NCBI GenBank assembly: GCA_943846715.1
Contig: OX044356.1
Location: 1,488,001 to 1,552,000, forward strand
DNA from: TMED14 sp002378565
GTDB lineage: Bacteria; Bacteroidota; Bacteroidia; Flavobacteriales; Schleiferiaceae
Length of the DNA: 64,000 nt
Direction: 5' to 3'
The notes beneath the pieces were generated by a model. That model did no database searches. It was not told the origin of the DNA and saw only the letters and a list, made by a program, of their open reading frames with translations. Within the stretch, counting starts at the first letter, position 1, and each line of letters opens with the position of its first letter. Below, one piece after another: positions 52,489 through 60,787 of the stretch. A program made the translations under genes and the position numbers.

Positions 52489-54699
52489 ATGGATAATAAA
52501 GGAAATTACAACATCAATAGTAGTGATGCTGCTAATTGTCCGTTTTTAAGCGGAGCACAAAAGAAAACAGCTGGTGGTGGAACTAGTAACCGCGACTGGT
52601 GGCCAAATGAGTTGAAGTTAAATATTCTTCGTCAAAACGCTCCTAAAAACAACCCAATTGGCGATGATTTTGATTATGCTAAAGCTTTCAACAGCATTAA
52701 TTATGACGAGCTTAAAAAAGATGTTACTGCTTTAATGACTGATTCTCAAGATTGGTGGCCAGCAGATTATGGACACTATGGTGGATTTATGATTCGTATG
52801 GCTTGGCACAGTGCGGGTACTTACAGAGTTGGTGATGGACGTGGAGGAGCTGGTACAGGAACTCATAGATTTGCACCCTTAAATAGCTGGCCAGATAATG
52901 GTAACCTAGATAAAGCACGTTTACTCTTATGGCCTGTAAAAAAGAAATATGGTAATAAAATTTCTTGGGCAGATTTAATGATTTTAGCAGGTAACTGTGC
53001 ATTAGAGTCAATGGGCTTTCCAACATTCGGTTTTGCTGGTGGTCGTGAAGACGTATGGGAGCCAGAGCAAGATATTTACTGGGGCTCTGAAACAGGGTGG
53101 TTAGATAATGATGATAGATACGATACCAGCGATGGAGACTTAGAAGGTCACTTAGGTGCTGTGCATATGGGATTAATTTATGTAAACCCAGAAGGACCAA
53201 ATGGTGAGCCTGACCCATTAAAATCTGCTCATGATATAAAAATCACATTTGGACGTATGGCGATGAATGATGAAGAAACTGTAGCTTTAGTAGCTGGTGG
53301 ACACACATTTGGTAAAGCACACGGTGCTGCTGACCCAGAACAATATGTTGGTGCAGAGCCACACGGTGCTTCAATTGAAGAAATGAGTACAGGTTGGAAA
53401 AATACATTCCAATCAGGAGTTTTAGACGACACTATAACAAGTGGTATCGAAGGTGCATGGACACCAAATCCAACACAATGGGATGCCGATTATTTTGATG
53501 TGTTATTAAGTTATGATTGGGAACTAACAAAAAGTCCTGCAGGAGCACACCAATGGACACCAACTGAGGCCTCAAATGCTAAAAGAGCTCCAGCAGCTGG
53601 CGGAAATGGTACACAAGCACTAATGATGACTACAGCAGATATGGCTTTAAAAATGGACCCAGCGTACAGAAAAATTTCTGAGCGCTTCCACAAAGATCAC
53701 AAAGCATTTGAAGATGCATTTGCCCGTGCTTGGTACAAATTGACACACAGAGATATGGGACCAATTCAGCGTTATTTAGGACCAGAAGTGCCTAATGAAG
53801 AGTTGTTATGGCAAGACCCAATACCAACTGTAGATTATACATTAAGCGATTCAGATATAGATTCCTTAAAGAAAATGATTTTAGCTTCGGGATTATCAGT
53901 TTCTGACTTGGTAAAGACGGCTTGGGCATCAGCTTCAACATTCAGAGGTTCTGATATGCGTGGTGGTGCTAATGGTGGACATTTACGATTAGAACCAATG
54001 AGAAGTTGGGAAGTAAATAATCCATCTGAATTAGATAGAGTACTTAAAATATATGAAGGTATTCAAAATGAATTTAGTGGCACTATATCTATGGCAGACT
54101 TAATCGTATTAGCAGGTGTTGCTGGTGTTGAAAAGGCTGCTAAAAATGCAGGTCATAATGTGTCTGTTCCTTTTATACAAGGTAGAGGCGATGCTTCACA
54201 AGAACAAACAGACATAGAAAGTTTTGGATACTTAGAGCCAATAGCAGATGGATTTAGAAACTACATGAATTCTAAATTAAATGTTCCTGCTGAAGATTTA
54301 TTGGTTGACCGTGCAAACTTATTAATGCTTTCTATTCCAGAAATGACTGCTTTAGTTGGTGGATTAAGAGTATTAGGAGCTAATTTCGATGGTTCTAATT
54401 ATGGCGTATTTACTGATAATGTAGGGAACTTATCTAATGATTTCTTTACTAACATCTTAGATTTTACGTATACATGGAGTGCAAAATCAGATGATGATAC
54501 TATTTTTGAGGGTCGTGATAGAAGAACTAGTGCTGTAAAATTCACAGGTACAAGAGCAGATTTAATATTAGGTTCTAATACTGAACTTAGAGCAGTTGCT
54601 GAAGTTTATGGAGCAAATGATGGCGAAGCGCATTTGGTAAATGATTTTATTGCAGCATGGAACAAAGTCATGAACTTAGACCGTTTCGATTTAAAATAA
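52489..54699 (+). CDS. katG: Catalase-peroxidase
   Basis: Bifunctional haem enzyme removing hydrogen peroxide, 736 residues with the usual duplicated fold. Distal site MIRMAWHSAGTYRVGDG (Arg, Trp, His); Tyr in MGLIYVNPEGP and Met in FGRMAMNDEE complete the Trp-Tyr-Met cofactor of catalase activity; the proximal haem His is in VAGGHTFGKAHG. No signal peptide. Base composition is markedly AT-rich with A/T-ending codons, unlike the genes before the tRNA, pointing to transfer from a low-GC Flavobacteriaceae-like donor. The downstream ankyrin gene probably belongs to the same transfer. Confidence 0.98.
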   Translation: MDNKGNYNINSSDAANCPFLSGAQKKTAGGGTSNRDWWPNELKLNILRQNAPKNNPIGDDFDYAKAFNSINYDELKKDVTALMTDSQDWWPADYGHYGGFMIRMAWHSAGTYRVGDGRGGAGTGTHRFAPLNSWPDNGNLDKARLLLWPVKKKYGNKISWADLMILAGNCALESMGFPTFGFAGGREDVWEPEQDIYWGSETGWLDNDDRYDTSDGDLEGHLGAVHMGLIYVNPEGPNGEPDPLKSAHDIKITFGRMAMNDEETVALVAGGHTFGKAHGAADPEQYVGAEPHGASIEEMSTGWKNTFQSGVLDDTITSGIEGAWTPNPTQWDADYFDVLLSYDWELTKSPAGAHQWTPTEASNAKRAPAAGGNGTQALMMTTADMALKMDPAYRKISERFHKDHKAFEDAFARAWYKLTHRDMGPIQRYLGPEVPNEELLWQDPIPTVDYTLSDSDIDSLKKMILASGLSVSDLVKTAWASASTFRGSDMRGGANGGHLRLEPMRSWEVNNPSELDRVLKIYEGIQNEFSGTISMADLIVLAGVAGVEKAAKNAGHNVSVPFIQGRGDASQEQTDIESFGYLEPIADGFRNYMNSKLNVPAEDLLVDRANLLMLSIPEMTALVGGLRVLGANFDGSNYGVFTDNVGNLSNDFFTNILDFTYTWSAKSDDDTIFEGRDRRTSAVKFTGTRADLILGSNTELRAVAEVYGANDGEAHLVNDFIAAWNKVMNLDRFDLK

Positions 54700-54715
54700 T
54701 AAACAATGTATTATC

Positions 54716-54753
54716 AAAAAGAGGAATGTGCTTTGTTGTACATTCCTTTTTTT
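54716..54753 (+). terminator. Terminator between katG and the ankyrin gene
   Basis: Stem AGGAATGT / ACATTCCT with a TTTTTTT tract immediately before the ankyrin gene. Partial read-through would be needed if both genes share a promoter. Confidence 0.75.
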
Positions 54754-54760
54754 ATAAATT

Positions 54761-55243
54761 ATGAATGCAACCGAATTGTTTTTCGATACTATAAGGAAAG
54801 GATTTAATGATAGGCTAGAAGCTCAGATTGAAAACAATCCTGAAATAGTAAATACTAAAGATACACGTGGTTTTACGCCATTGATATTTGCAACTTACTT
54901 TGATAATAAAGAGGCCTCAGAAATTCTTTTAAAACATAAAGCTGAGGTCGACGCAAAAGATGCCTCAGGAAACACAGCTTTGATAGGCGTAAGCTTCAAA
55001 GGTAATTTACACATTACAGAAATATTGTTGAGTCATAGCGCTGATATCAATGCTACAAATAATACAGGAGTGACAGCACTTATTTTCGCTACGATGTATA
55101 ATCAACAAGCAGTTGTTCAATTATTATTGAAACACGCAGCAGATAAGAGTTCGAAAGACGATTTAGGCAAAACGGCATTAGATTATGCCAATGAAAAAGG
55201 ATTTAAAGATTTAGAAAAATTACTTAAATTAAAAAGCCGCTAA
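54761..55243 (+). CDS. Ankyrin-repeat protein linked to katG
   Basis: A 160-residue protein with about four ankyrin repeats: DTRGFTPLIFATYFDNKEAS, DASGNTALIGVSFKGNLHIT, NNTGVTALIFATMYNQQAV and DLGKTALDYANEKG. It has no signal peptide. A catalase gene followed by an ankyrin gene is a known pair (katB-ankB in Pseudomonas, where AnkB supports full catalase activity), so this protein may assist KatG. Composition is AT-rich like katG. Confidence 0.88.
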   Translation: MNATELFFDTIRKGFNDRLEAQIENNPEIVNTKDTRGFTPLIFATYFDNKEASEILLKHKAEVDAKDASGNTALIGVSFKGNLHITEILLSHSADINATNNTGVTALIFATMYNQQAVVQLLLKHAADKSSKDDLGKTALDYANEKGFKDLEKLLKLKSR

Positions 55244-55260
55244 TTAGTGGCTTTTTTATT
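55231..55260 (+). terminator. Terminator after the ankyrin gene
   Basis: Stem AAAAGCCGCTAATTAGTGGCTTTTTT, overlapping the stop codon of the ankyrin gene; the loop is AATT with Ts downstream. Confidence 0.8.
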
Positions 55261-55261
55261 T

Positions 55262-55560
55262 TTATTCTTTTAGTATTTTTATTCTAAAGGCTGCGAAAAG
55301 TAATGTCATAAATGGACTAATACTACTAAAAAATTCATATGGTATATAAGCAGTAGCATCAGCATAACCAAATATAAATTTTGAGTGATATGCACCACAA
55401 GTATTCCAAAAAATTAATACAGAATTTACTGTACCGGAATCTTCATGCGTTCTGCTTAAATTTTCTAGAGCTAAACCTTTATCCTCATAAGCTTTTTAAA
55501 ACATTTTACCTGGAACTACAAGACCTAAATATTGATCTGAGGCAGTTAAATTAAGTGTTA
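55262..55560 (-). pseudogene. Remnant of an NhaC-type Na+/H+ antiporter
   Basis: Minus-strand translation reads LNLTASDQYLGLVVPGKMF, a stop (55496-55498), then KAYEDKGLALENLSRTHEDS, GTVNSVLIFWNTCGAY and a hydrophobic end to the stop at 55262. This resembles the C-terminal end of the NhaC antiporter family with an in-frame stop. The similarity ends almost exactly where repeat R3 begins, so the repeat boundary is a break point. Confidence 0.65.
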
Positions 55561-55694
55561 TTGTTGGATGAGAATTGTATATCGTCCAAGGTGAGTGGAT
55601 CGTGAAAAGAAGAAATTGTGTTGCAACTTTGAATAATAGGGGGAGCTACTTGTAATGATAAAACGGTTATACTTCTATAGTGTAACCGTTTTTT
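55552..55694 (+). repeat. Repeat R3
   Basis: Matches R1 over about 140 bases: AGTGTTATTGTTGGA, GTGAGTGGATCGTGAAAAG, AGAAGAAATTGTGTTGCAAC, GAATAATAGGGGGAGCTACT and the tRNA-Asn-type terminator (55660-55694). It lies about 8 kb from R1 and marks the right end of the modular block. Confidence 0.75.
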
Positions 55695-55718
55695 CTTTTA
55701 ACGAGGAGTTGTGCTTCG

Positions 55719-55726
55719 TATATTTG
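55719..55726 (+). promoter_or_regulatory. -7 box of the His-rich protein gene (leaderless)
   Basis: TATATTTG, followed by AATC and the TTG start codon at 55731. This supports the rare TTG start, as no ATG or GTG is near. Confidence 0.5.
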
Positions 55727-55730
55727 AATC

Positions 55731-56042
55731 TTGTTTAGATTCGTATTCTTTATTGTTGTCTCGTCTACATTTCTCTTTAGAATTGTAGAACCGTCTATTC
55801 ATCTTCTTCACCACCACCATGAAGAGAAGACGGTTTGTAATGATTTAGATACTCATTTTCATGAGACTGTAGAATCATGCACTTGGTCAGATGCAAGTTT
55901 ATTGCTCTCAGATGGGGGACATCATTTTTTAGAGCTACCAAGATTAGTTTTTGAGGAAGGTGTATCTGAAGTGTTCAAGAGCGACCATTTTAAGCGTTTA
56001 AATACTCATCGCTATTTGAGAGGTCCCCCTGTTATTATTTAG
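55731..56042 (+). CDS. Small His-rich exported protein beside a metal receptor
   Basis: A 103-residue protein with a signal peptide-like start (MFRFVFFIVVSSTFLFRI) and many metal-ligand residues: HLLHHHHEEKTVC, DTHFHETVESC, DGGHHFLEL. It has no recognised domain. It lies 146 bases upstream of a TonB receptor gene whose loops are also His/acid-rich, so a role as a periplasmic metal binder or sensor is likely. A TTG start is inferred from the promoter box. Confidence 0.6.
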   Translation: MFRFVFFIVVSSTFLFRIVEPSIHLLHHHHEEKTVCNDLDTHFHETVESCTWSDASLLLSDGGHHFLELPRLVFEEGVSEVFKSDHFKRLNTHRYLRGPPVII

Positions 56043-56188
56043 AAATCTTTTTACTAGTTCTTTCCCGGGAATTGAAGTTTTTTCATGAGGCTTCAATACC
56101 TGCAGTATTCCCTTTTTTTGAGAATGCGATGCGAAAGACAGAATTCAATTATTTAATAACTAATATTTCAATTTCAAAATTTTTAACG

Positions 56189-58114
56189 ATGAAACATTTC
56201 ATTTGGATGATGTTACTTCCAATACCCTTATTGGCTCAGGTAGACTCATCAAAAACCTATTTTATAGAGCTTGGTGAAGCCACTGTTGAAGGCATTTCAC
56301 ACAATCCTAATTTTTTTAGTGCTAACATTCTTGCTGTTCCAACAAAGACCCTATCAGATCAAGGGCCTGCTGCACTTAATAGCCTGACACGTCAATCTCC
56401 GAGTCTTCAAATTATGAGCGTAGGAGATCATACTGTAAAACCCGTGATCCGTGGTCTCGGTGGTTATCGAACTGTGACTGCTTACCAAGGCTGGAGGTAT
56501 GATAATTTACAAGGAGGCGTTGATCACGGTCTTGATTTTCCACTTCTTGGAATTGATCATGTGGAAATTCTTCCTGGGCCAAACAGTTTAGCTTTGGGAA
56601 CAGATGCTATGGCAGGAGTTCTTTACTTCTCGGATTTAAGACCTTTAGAGACAGGTAGTTCAAATGCTCTAAAATTATCCGGTGGTGTAAATGGGTCTCC
56701 TTTGAGTGGTCAATATGATTACTCGGGCTCAGGCGAAGGAATTTATTATGCTGGAGGATATTTTGGTGCGAATCCAGAATATATTGATGGCAATGGGGAT
56801 ACTGTTCATGGATCTCATAGCCAAACTGCAGCAGTTAGGGTTCTTTCTAAATTCAAATCAGGTAAAACAAACCACAGACTAAAGACCTCTCTTGTAGCAA
56901 GAACTCTTGGAATGCCCGAAGGGGGTCATGATGACGATGAGCCAGGTCATGAAGAAGAGCATGGGGATCAACAAGTAAGAAATGTGAATATTTCTTGGGA
57001 GTCAGATAGAAAGCTCGGAGATTGGGCTTTAAGAAACATCACTGGTTTTCAGTCGGCTTCTCGTGCAGAGTTTGATGAGCATCATGAGGATGAGCCAGGT
57101 CATGAGGAGGAAGGGCCACATATAGGATATAATCTTGTCAGTGCTAGCCAAACAACTTCATTACAAAAGGCATCCTCTGCGGGCTTATTAACACTTGGAG
57201 CCCAACAGCAATTTAGATCTTTGCAGAACAGAGCAGATGCTGAGGAGGCTCTTTATCCAAATAAAAATCAGTTTCAGTCAGCTTTGTTTGCACATATCAG
57301 TAAAACAAAGGGAGAGAATAAGGCATCTGCTGGGCTTAGAGGAGAGATTGGTGGCTTTTCAGGGGTCTCATTTCTCTTAAATTGGGTGCATTCTCTTACT
57401 GAAAATGTGGATATTCAATCTCGGATTTCATATGGGACAAGGGGTCCACAAATAGAGGAACGATATGTTTTTGGAACGCATATAGGTGCGGGTCGATTTG
57501 AAGTTGGAGATGAGAATTTAACACCTGAAAGGCTACTTAGTGGCGAAATCAACACAGGCTACAATAGTGAGATATTTAATCTTCAAGTTGGTGCGTATTA
57601 TCAATTCTACAATGACTTTATCCATACGAGTCCTAGCGACTCTAGTGGGGAATGGAGGTTTTATTACAATCAAAAGGATGCCATACTGTATGGCTTGGAA
57701 GGCAGGCTGGGCTGGAATCCAACCAATCGTATCCATTTCCACAGTGTGGCTTCACTCACAGTGGCAAACGACTTAGATGGCAATTCATTACCTTTTATTG
57801 CCCCAGGTAGAGTATCGAGTCATTTGCTATTTGATATCGTCCCTAAAAAACTCCACGCAGAGATACATTATGATTTCTATGCAGAACAATCTAGGCTTTC
57901 TCCTACAGAGAAAAAGTTTCTTGATGGATCTACGCCTTCTTATGGTTTGTGGTCTGCAACGCTGACAGGTGAAATTTTCTCAAATTTTTCTTGGAATGTT
58001 GAAATCCTGAATGCTACAGATGTTGCGTATGCGCATCATCTTTCACTTGCTAGAGCGTTAGATTTCAATCAAGCCGGAAGGCAGATTAGAGCCGGATTGA
58101 GTTTAAAGTTCTAA
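56189..58114 (+). CDS. TonB-dependent receptor with His/acidic loops, probable metal (zinc) receptor
   Basis: An outer-membrane receptor, about 641 residues from MKHFIWMMLLPIPLLAQ (signal peptide); an upstream ATG at 56072 would hide it. The plug holds LTRQSPSLQIMSVGDHTVKP and VIRGLGGYRTV. Two barrel loops carry the same sequence motif DEPGHEEE amid His and Asp (GGHDDDEPGHEEEHGD about residue 250, DEHHEDEPGHEEEGPH about 300). This loop type occurs in zinc receptors such as ZnuD. C-terminal end RAGLSLKF is typical. Zinc is the best guess; copper or nickel are possible. Confidence 0.87.
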   Translation: MKHFIWMMLLPIPLLAQVDSSKTYFIELGEATVEGISHNPNFFSANILAVPTKTLSDQGPAALNSLTRQSPSLQIMSVGDHTVKPVIRGLGGYRTVTAYQGWRYDNLQGGVDHGLDFPLLGIDHVEILPGPNSLALGTDAMAGVLYFSDLRPLETGSSNALKLSGGVNGSPLSGQYDYSGSGEGIYYAGGYFGANPEYIDGNGDTVHGSHSQTAAVRVLSKFKSGKTNHRLKTSLVARTLGMPEGGHDDDEPGHEEEHGDQQVRNVNISWESDRKLGDWALRNITGFQSASRAEFDEHHEDEPGHEEEGPHIGYNLVSASQTTSLQKASSAGLLTLGAQQQFRSLQNRADAEEALYPNKNQFQSALFAHISKTKGENKASAGLRGEIGGFSGVSFLLNWVHSLTENVDIQSRISYGTRGPQIEERYVFGTHIGAGRFEVGDENLTPERLLSGEINTGYNSEIFNLQVGAYYQFYNDFIHTSPSDSSGEWRFYYNQKDAILYGLEGRLGWNPTNRIHFHSVASLTVANDLDGNSLPFIAPGRVSSHLLFDIVPKKLHAEIHYDFYAEQSRLSPTEKKFLDGSTPSYGLWSATLTGEIFSNFSWNVEILNATDVAYAHHLSLARALDFNQAGRQIRAGLSLKF

Positions 58115-58148
58115 AACTTATTTAACGAAAAAATTTATCTTATTAATT

Positions 58149-58177
58149 AAAGCCCTGTTTTAAACAGGGCTTTTTTT
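58149..58177 (+). terminator. Terminator after the metal receptor gene
   Basis: Perfect stem AAAGCCCTGTTT / AAACAGGGCTTT with a T tract. Confidence 0.9.
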
Positions 58178-58228
58178 ATGATCAATTACCTTTGCTAAGG
58201 TGTTAGATGATAAACTAATGTATGTAGT

Positions 58229-58597
58229 ATGAGCGTTATTTATATCGACGGAAATTGCAACTTATGTAATGGAGTCATCAAACATATATACAAGCACCGT
58301 CCAGAAGGGTTTTTATTTGGAAGAATTAGTCCTTTGAATAACCCGGAATATGTCATCTATATTAAAAATGGCGATAGATACAATGCCGAATTAGCTCTAA
58401 GAATGATTGTTAAAGATATGGGTGGCTATTATAGCGTTTTATCATGGGCATTGAATATTGTACCCAAGAGACTTTTAAGATACATGTATTTCTTTGTCTC
58501 TAGAAATAGATACAAAGTCTTTGGAAGAAAGTCTCTTTGTGAGTTAACCTCTAAAATACCCGAACGTTTTAAAGTTGAAGACTTTAAAAGCTTTTAA
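58229..58597 (+). CDS. DCC-family thiol-disulfide oxidoreductase-like protein (DUF393)
   Basis: A 122-residue protein of the DCC family. The naming motif is IDGNCNLCNGVI at residues 6-17 (Asp, Cys, Cys as in a thioredoxin-like fold). A TACCTTTG box lies about 35 bases upstream. Family members are often next to DoxX-like membrane proteins, as here. The partner redox system is unknown. Confidence 0.88.
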   Translation: MSVIYIDGNCNLCNGVIKHIYKHRPEGFLFGRISPLNNPEYVIYIKNGDRYNAELALRMIVKDMGGYYSVLSWALNIVPKRLLRYMYFFVSRNRYKVFGRKSLCELTSKIPERFKVEDFKSF

Positions 58598-58616
58598 CGC
58601 TTTTATCAATATTTTA

Positions 58617-58955
58617 CTATTTAATAGCGTTGTAGAATATGAAGAGACTAAGCGCCGCATAGAGAAGCGCTGGGAGCATCTTAACTACTCTCTCTTTTAA
58701 TTTAATCCTAACGAAAACTGCTGTCAGCATCATGCACGTCAACAAAAAAGAAGCGACTGAAAGCATCATGGGAACAAACATTCCAACTAGTAAGCCTAGT
58801 CCACCTAAAAGTTCGCAACAGGCCAGCAAAACTCGTTGGTTTTTATAACCCCACCTCTCGTATTCCGAAATCATCCTCTTAGAAAAGAAAGAATTTATTC
58901 CGTAGGCAATAAAAGAAGTTGCTGAAAAAAGAATAATAACAAGGTTGATATCCAT
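58617..58955 (-). CDS. DoxX-like membrane protein 1
   Basis: A 112-residue, four-span protein of the DoxX-like fold: FIAYGINSFFSKRMISEYERWG, LLACCELLGGLGLLVGMFVP, VASFLLTCMMLTAVF and a C-terminal hydrophobic span. DoxX-like proteins are linked to thiol redox and quinones, but function here is unknown. It is convergent with the DCC gene and follows its paralogue by three bases. Confidence 0.8.
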   Translation of the reverse strand: MDINLVIILFSATSFIAYGINSFFSKRMISEYERWGYKNQRVLLACCELLGGLGLLVGMFVPMMLSVASFLLTCMMLTAVFVRIKLKERVVKMLPALLYAALSLFIFYNAIK

Positions 58956-58958
58956 TGC

Positions 58959-59303
58959 TTAAATCAGACCGTAATTAAAGGCTGCGATGAACAAGGACAG
59001 CAGCAAAAGGAAAGCCGACGGCACGTATTTTTTCAGAGGATTCTTAACTTTTATGTGAAATGCTTGAGCGCAGATCATTAAAAAGGCCATTAATAAGGAG
59101 GCAGCTACTACCGGCACATTGTAGCAAACTCCTAGAGCTAAGATGGTTGCTAACGTTATTTTGGAAGCCCCGACCATGTTTCTGATTAAGTCCGAGAGGC
59201 CATATTGCTTAAACTCTGAAACAATGTTGTCGTATCGAAATACCCAAACAATAATGATTGATACGGAAACGATAAGCTGTGCTATAATTGATGCGCTCTC
59301 CAT
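58959..59303 (-). CDS. DoxX-like membrane protein 2
   Basis: A 114-residue four-span protein with the same plan as the next gene (VFRYDNIVSEFKQYGLSD, GASKITLATILALGVCYNVP, AAFNYGLI end). The two are probably a duplicated pair and may form a heterodimer or act on one substrate. First gene of a two-gene minus-strand unit. Confidence 0.78.
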   Translation of the reverse strand: MESASIIAQLIVSVSIIIVWVFRYDNIVSEFKQYGLSDLIRNMVGASKITLATILALGVCYNVPVVAASLLMAFLMICAQAFHIKVKNPLKKYVPSAFLLLLSLFIAAFNYGLI

Positions 59304-59458
59304 TGTATGTGTTTTTTTGTTTATGTGTGTCTAGTAATGAACCGTTAGCGCTTCAAGTGGAGCTAACCTAACAAAGGTCCGACTTAAGTTGTTTAGTGAT
59401 ACTTTCATTCTAAGATCTTACTATTGAATTATTATCTTCGGCTACAAACCAATATCCA

Positions 59459-59797
59459 ATGAATAAGCTATTTCTGTTATCCACCTTTTGTTCATTTTTT
59501 ACTTTTGGGCTGAATGCCCAATCGGTTTACTCTGTTAAGTACGAGTCACAAGCGGACACAAAGGTCTTTGTTGTAGAATATGAGTCTCAAGCTGACCTTC
59601 TTGTATTCAAGGAAAAGTATGCTTCGCGCGCTAAAGGCAATGAGGGGCATTGGTTCTTTGCTGATTATGAATCTCAAGCAGACAAGACCCTGTACTTTGT
59701 GAAGTATGCTTCTCAAGCAGACCTCAAGATTCACTTTGTTGAATACGAATCAAGGGCTGGTTGGCGGAACAAAGGAAAGATTCACCTCTTATATTAG
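59459..59797 (+). CDS. Small exported repeat protein resembling the septoil-knot family (DUF6150)
   Basis: A 112-residue exported protein with signal peptide (FCSFFTFGLNAQ) and about six short repeats of the type YESQAD: at KYESQADTKVFVVE, YESQADLLVFKEK, YASRAKGNEGHWFFAD, YESQADKTLYFVK, YASQADLKIHFVE, YESRAGWRN. This pattern, as I recall it, is that of the DUF6150 family whose members form a very complex knotted fold (7(1) septoil knot). No function is known. A TATCTTCG box lies 18 bases upstream. A single gene, without an obvious operon partner. Confidence 0.68.
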   Translation: MNKLFLLSTFCSFFTFGLNAQSVYSVKYESQADTKVFVVEYESQADLLVFKEKYASRAKGNEGHWFFADYESQADKTLYFVKYASQADLKIHFVEYESRAGWRNKGKIHLLY

Positions 59798-59917
59798 AGT
59801 TAAAGCTCTGGCAGGCTTTTTCATGATTTCATAAATTTCTTACAAGATCAGTAAAGAGCTACGCCACATCTTCCAGTGACCCTTTTGTAACTTTGCCTTT
59901 CTAAATTATCCAAGTAC

Positions 59918-60787
59918 ATGGGCCCATTGTCGCATTCTTCATTTTCGATTGAACATGAAATCGAAAGAACATTGCGTTATTTCGAATTCTTCAAGCATGC
60001 GCTAAACATTGAAGAGATCCGCACATTCTTGAGAGTTCAAGCTTCTATCGCGGATTTAGAAAATGCCTTGCAGCCCATGGCTGATTCTCAACAGCTGTTT
60101 TATTCAGAAGGGTTTTACGCGTTAAACCCTGATCATATTCAGCTTAGAAAAAATTGTCAAAACTTGAACCTGGGCAGACTAAAAATAGCGCGAAGAATGG
60201 GCTATTTCATTCAGTCGTTCCCTTATGTCCGTGGCGTATACCTTTCTGGCTCACTTTCAAATATGGGAATGCAGAACGCCTCGGATGATATAGACTTTTT
60301 CATAATCACAAAGGCGGGAAGAGTCTGGCTGGCAAAACTATTTTTAATTGGCTTTAAAAAGCTGTTTTTATTGAATTCCGAAAAGTACTTCTGTATCAAT
60401 ATGTTGATGGACGAGAGAAAACTAAAGCTGAAAAAAAAGAATCTTTATACGGCCGCGGAAGCCGCGTCTTTATTGCCACTAACTCATCCGGAGATTATGG
60501 CTCATTTCCTTCAAGAGAACAACTGGTTGTCTGCATTCTTGCCCAACTTTGTCTTCCCAAATAAACCACAACCTCCGGCAGCTTACAGCAAATGGACGGA
60601 GCAAATTCTAGAGGTTCTAGGTGCTGAAAAACTAGAACAATGGGCCAGAGGTAAGTTTCAAACACACATGACTGAAAATGCAAGTGGTGATTCAAGTTAT
60701 TATGAAGCAGAGGCGCATTCCTCTGCCTACTTTCCAGATAGTGTGGAACAAAAATTAATGGATCACTACAATGTTAAAAGCAAATAA
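59918..60787 (+). CDS. Nucleotidyltransferase-fold protein at the head of a polysaccharide cluster
   Basis: A 289-residue protein with the polymerase-beta-type nucleotidyltransferase motif GVYLSGSLSNMGMQNASDD followed by IDFFIIT (Gly-Ser and two Asp ligands). The N-terminal third looks helical. It is probably the first gene of the operon with the next three: a TAACTTTG box lies 22 bases upstream. The substrate is unknown. Confidence 0.75.
   Translation: MGPLSHSSFSIEHEIERTLRYFEFFKHALNIEEIRTFLRVQASIADLENALQPMADSQQLFYSEGFYALNPDHIQLRKNCQNLNLGRLKIARRMGYFIQSFPYVRGVYLSGSLSNMGMQNASDDIDFFIITKAGRVWLAKLFLIGFKKLFLLNSEKYFCINMLMDERKLKLKKKNLYTAAEAASLLPLTHPEIMAHFLQENNWLSAFLPNFVFPNKPQPPAAYSKWTEQILEVLGAEKLEQWARGKFQTHMTENASGDSSYYEAEAHSSAYFPDSVEQKLMDHYNVKSK

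Noticed and set aside
47443..55694. The repeats R1-R3 as a CRISPR array
   Set aside because: Only three long copies, irregularly spaced by about 1 to 7 kb, containing terminators and not short spacers; no cas genes.
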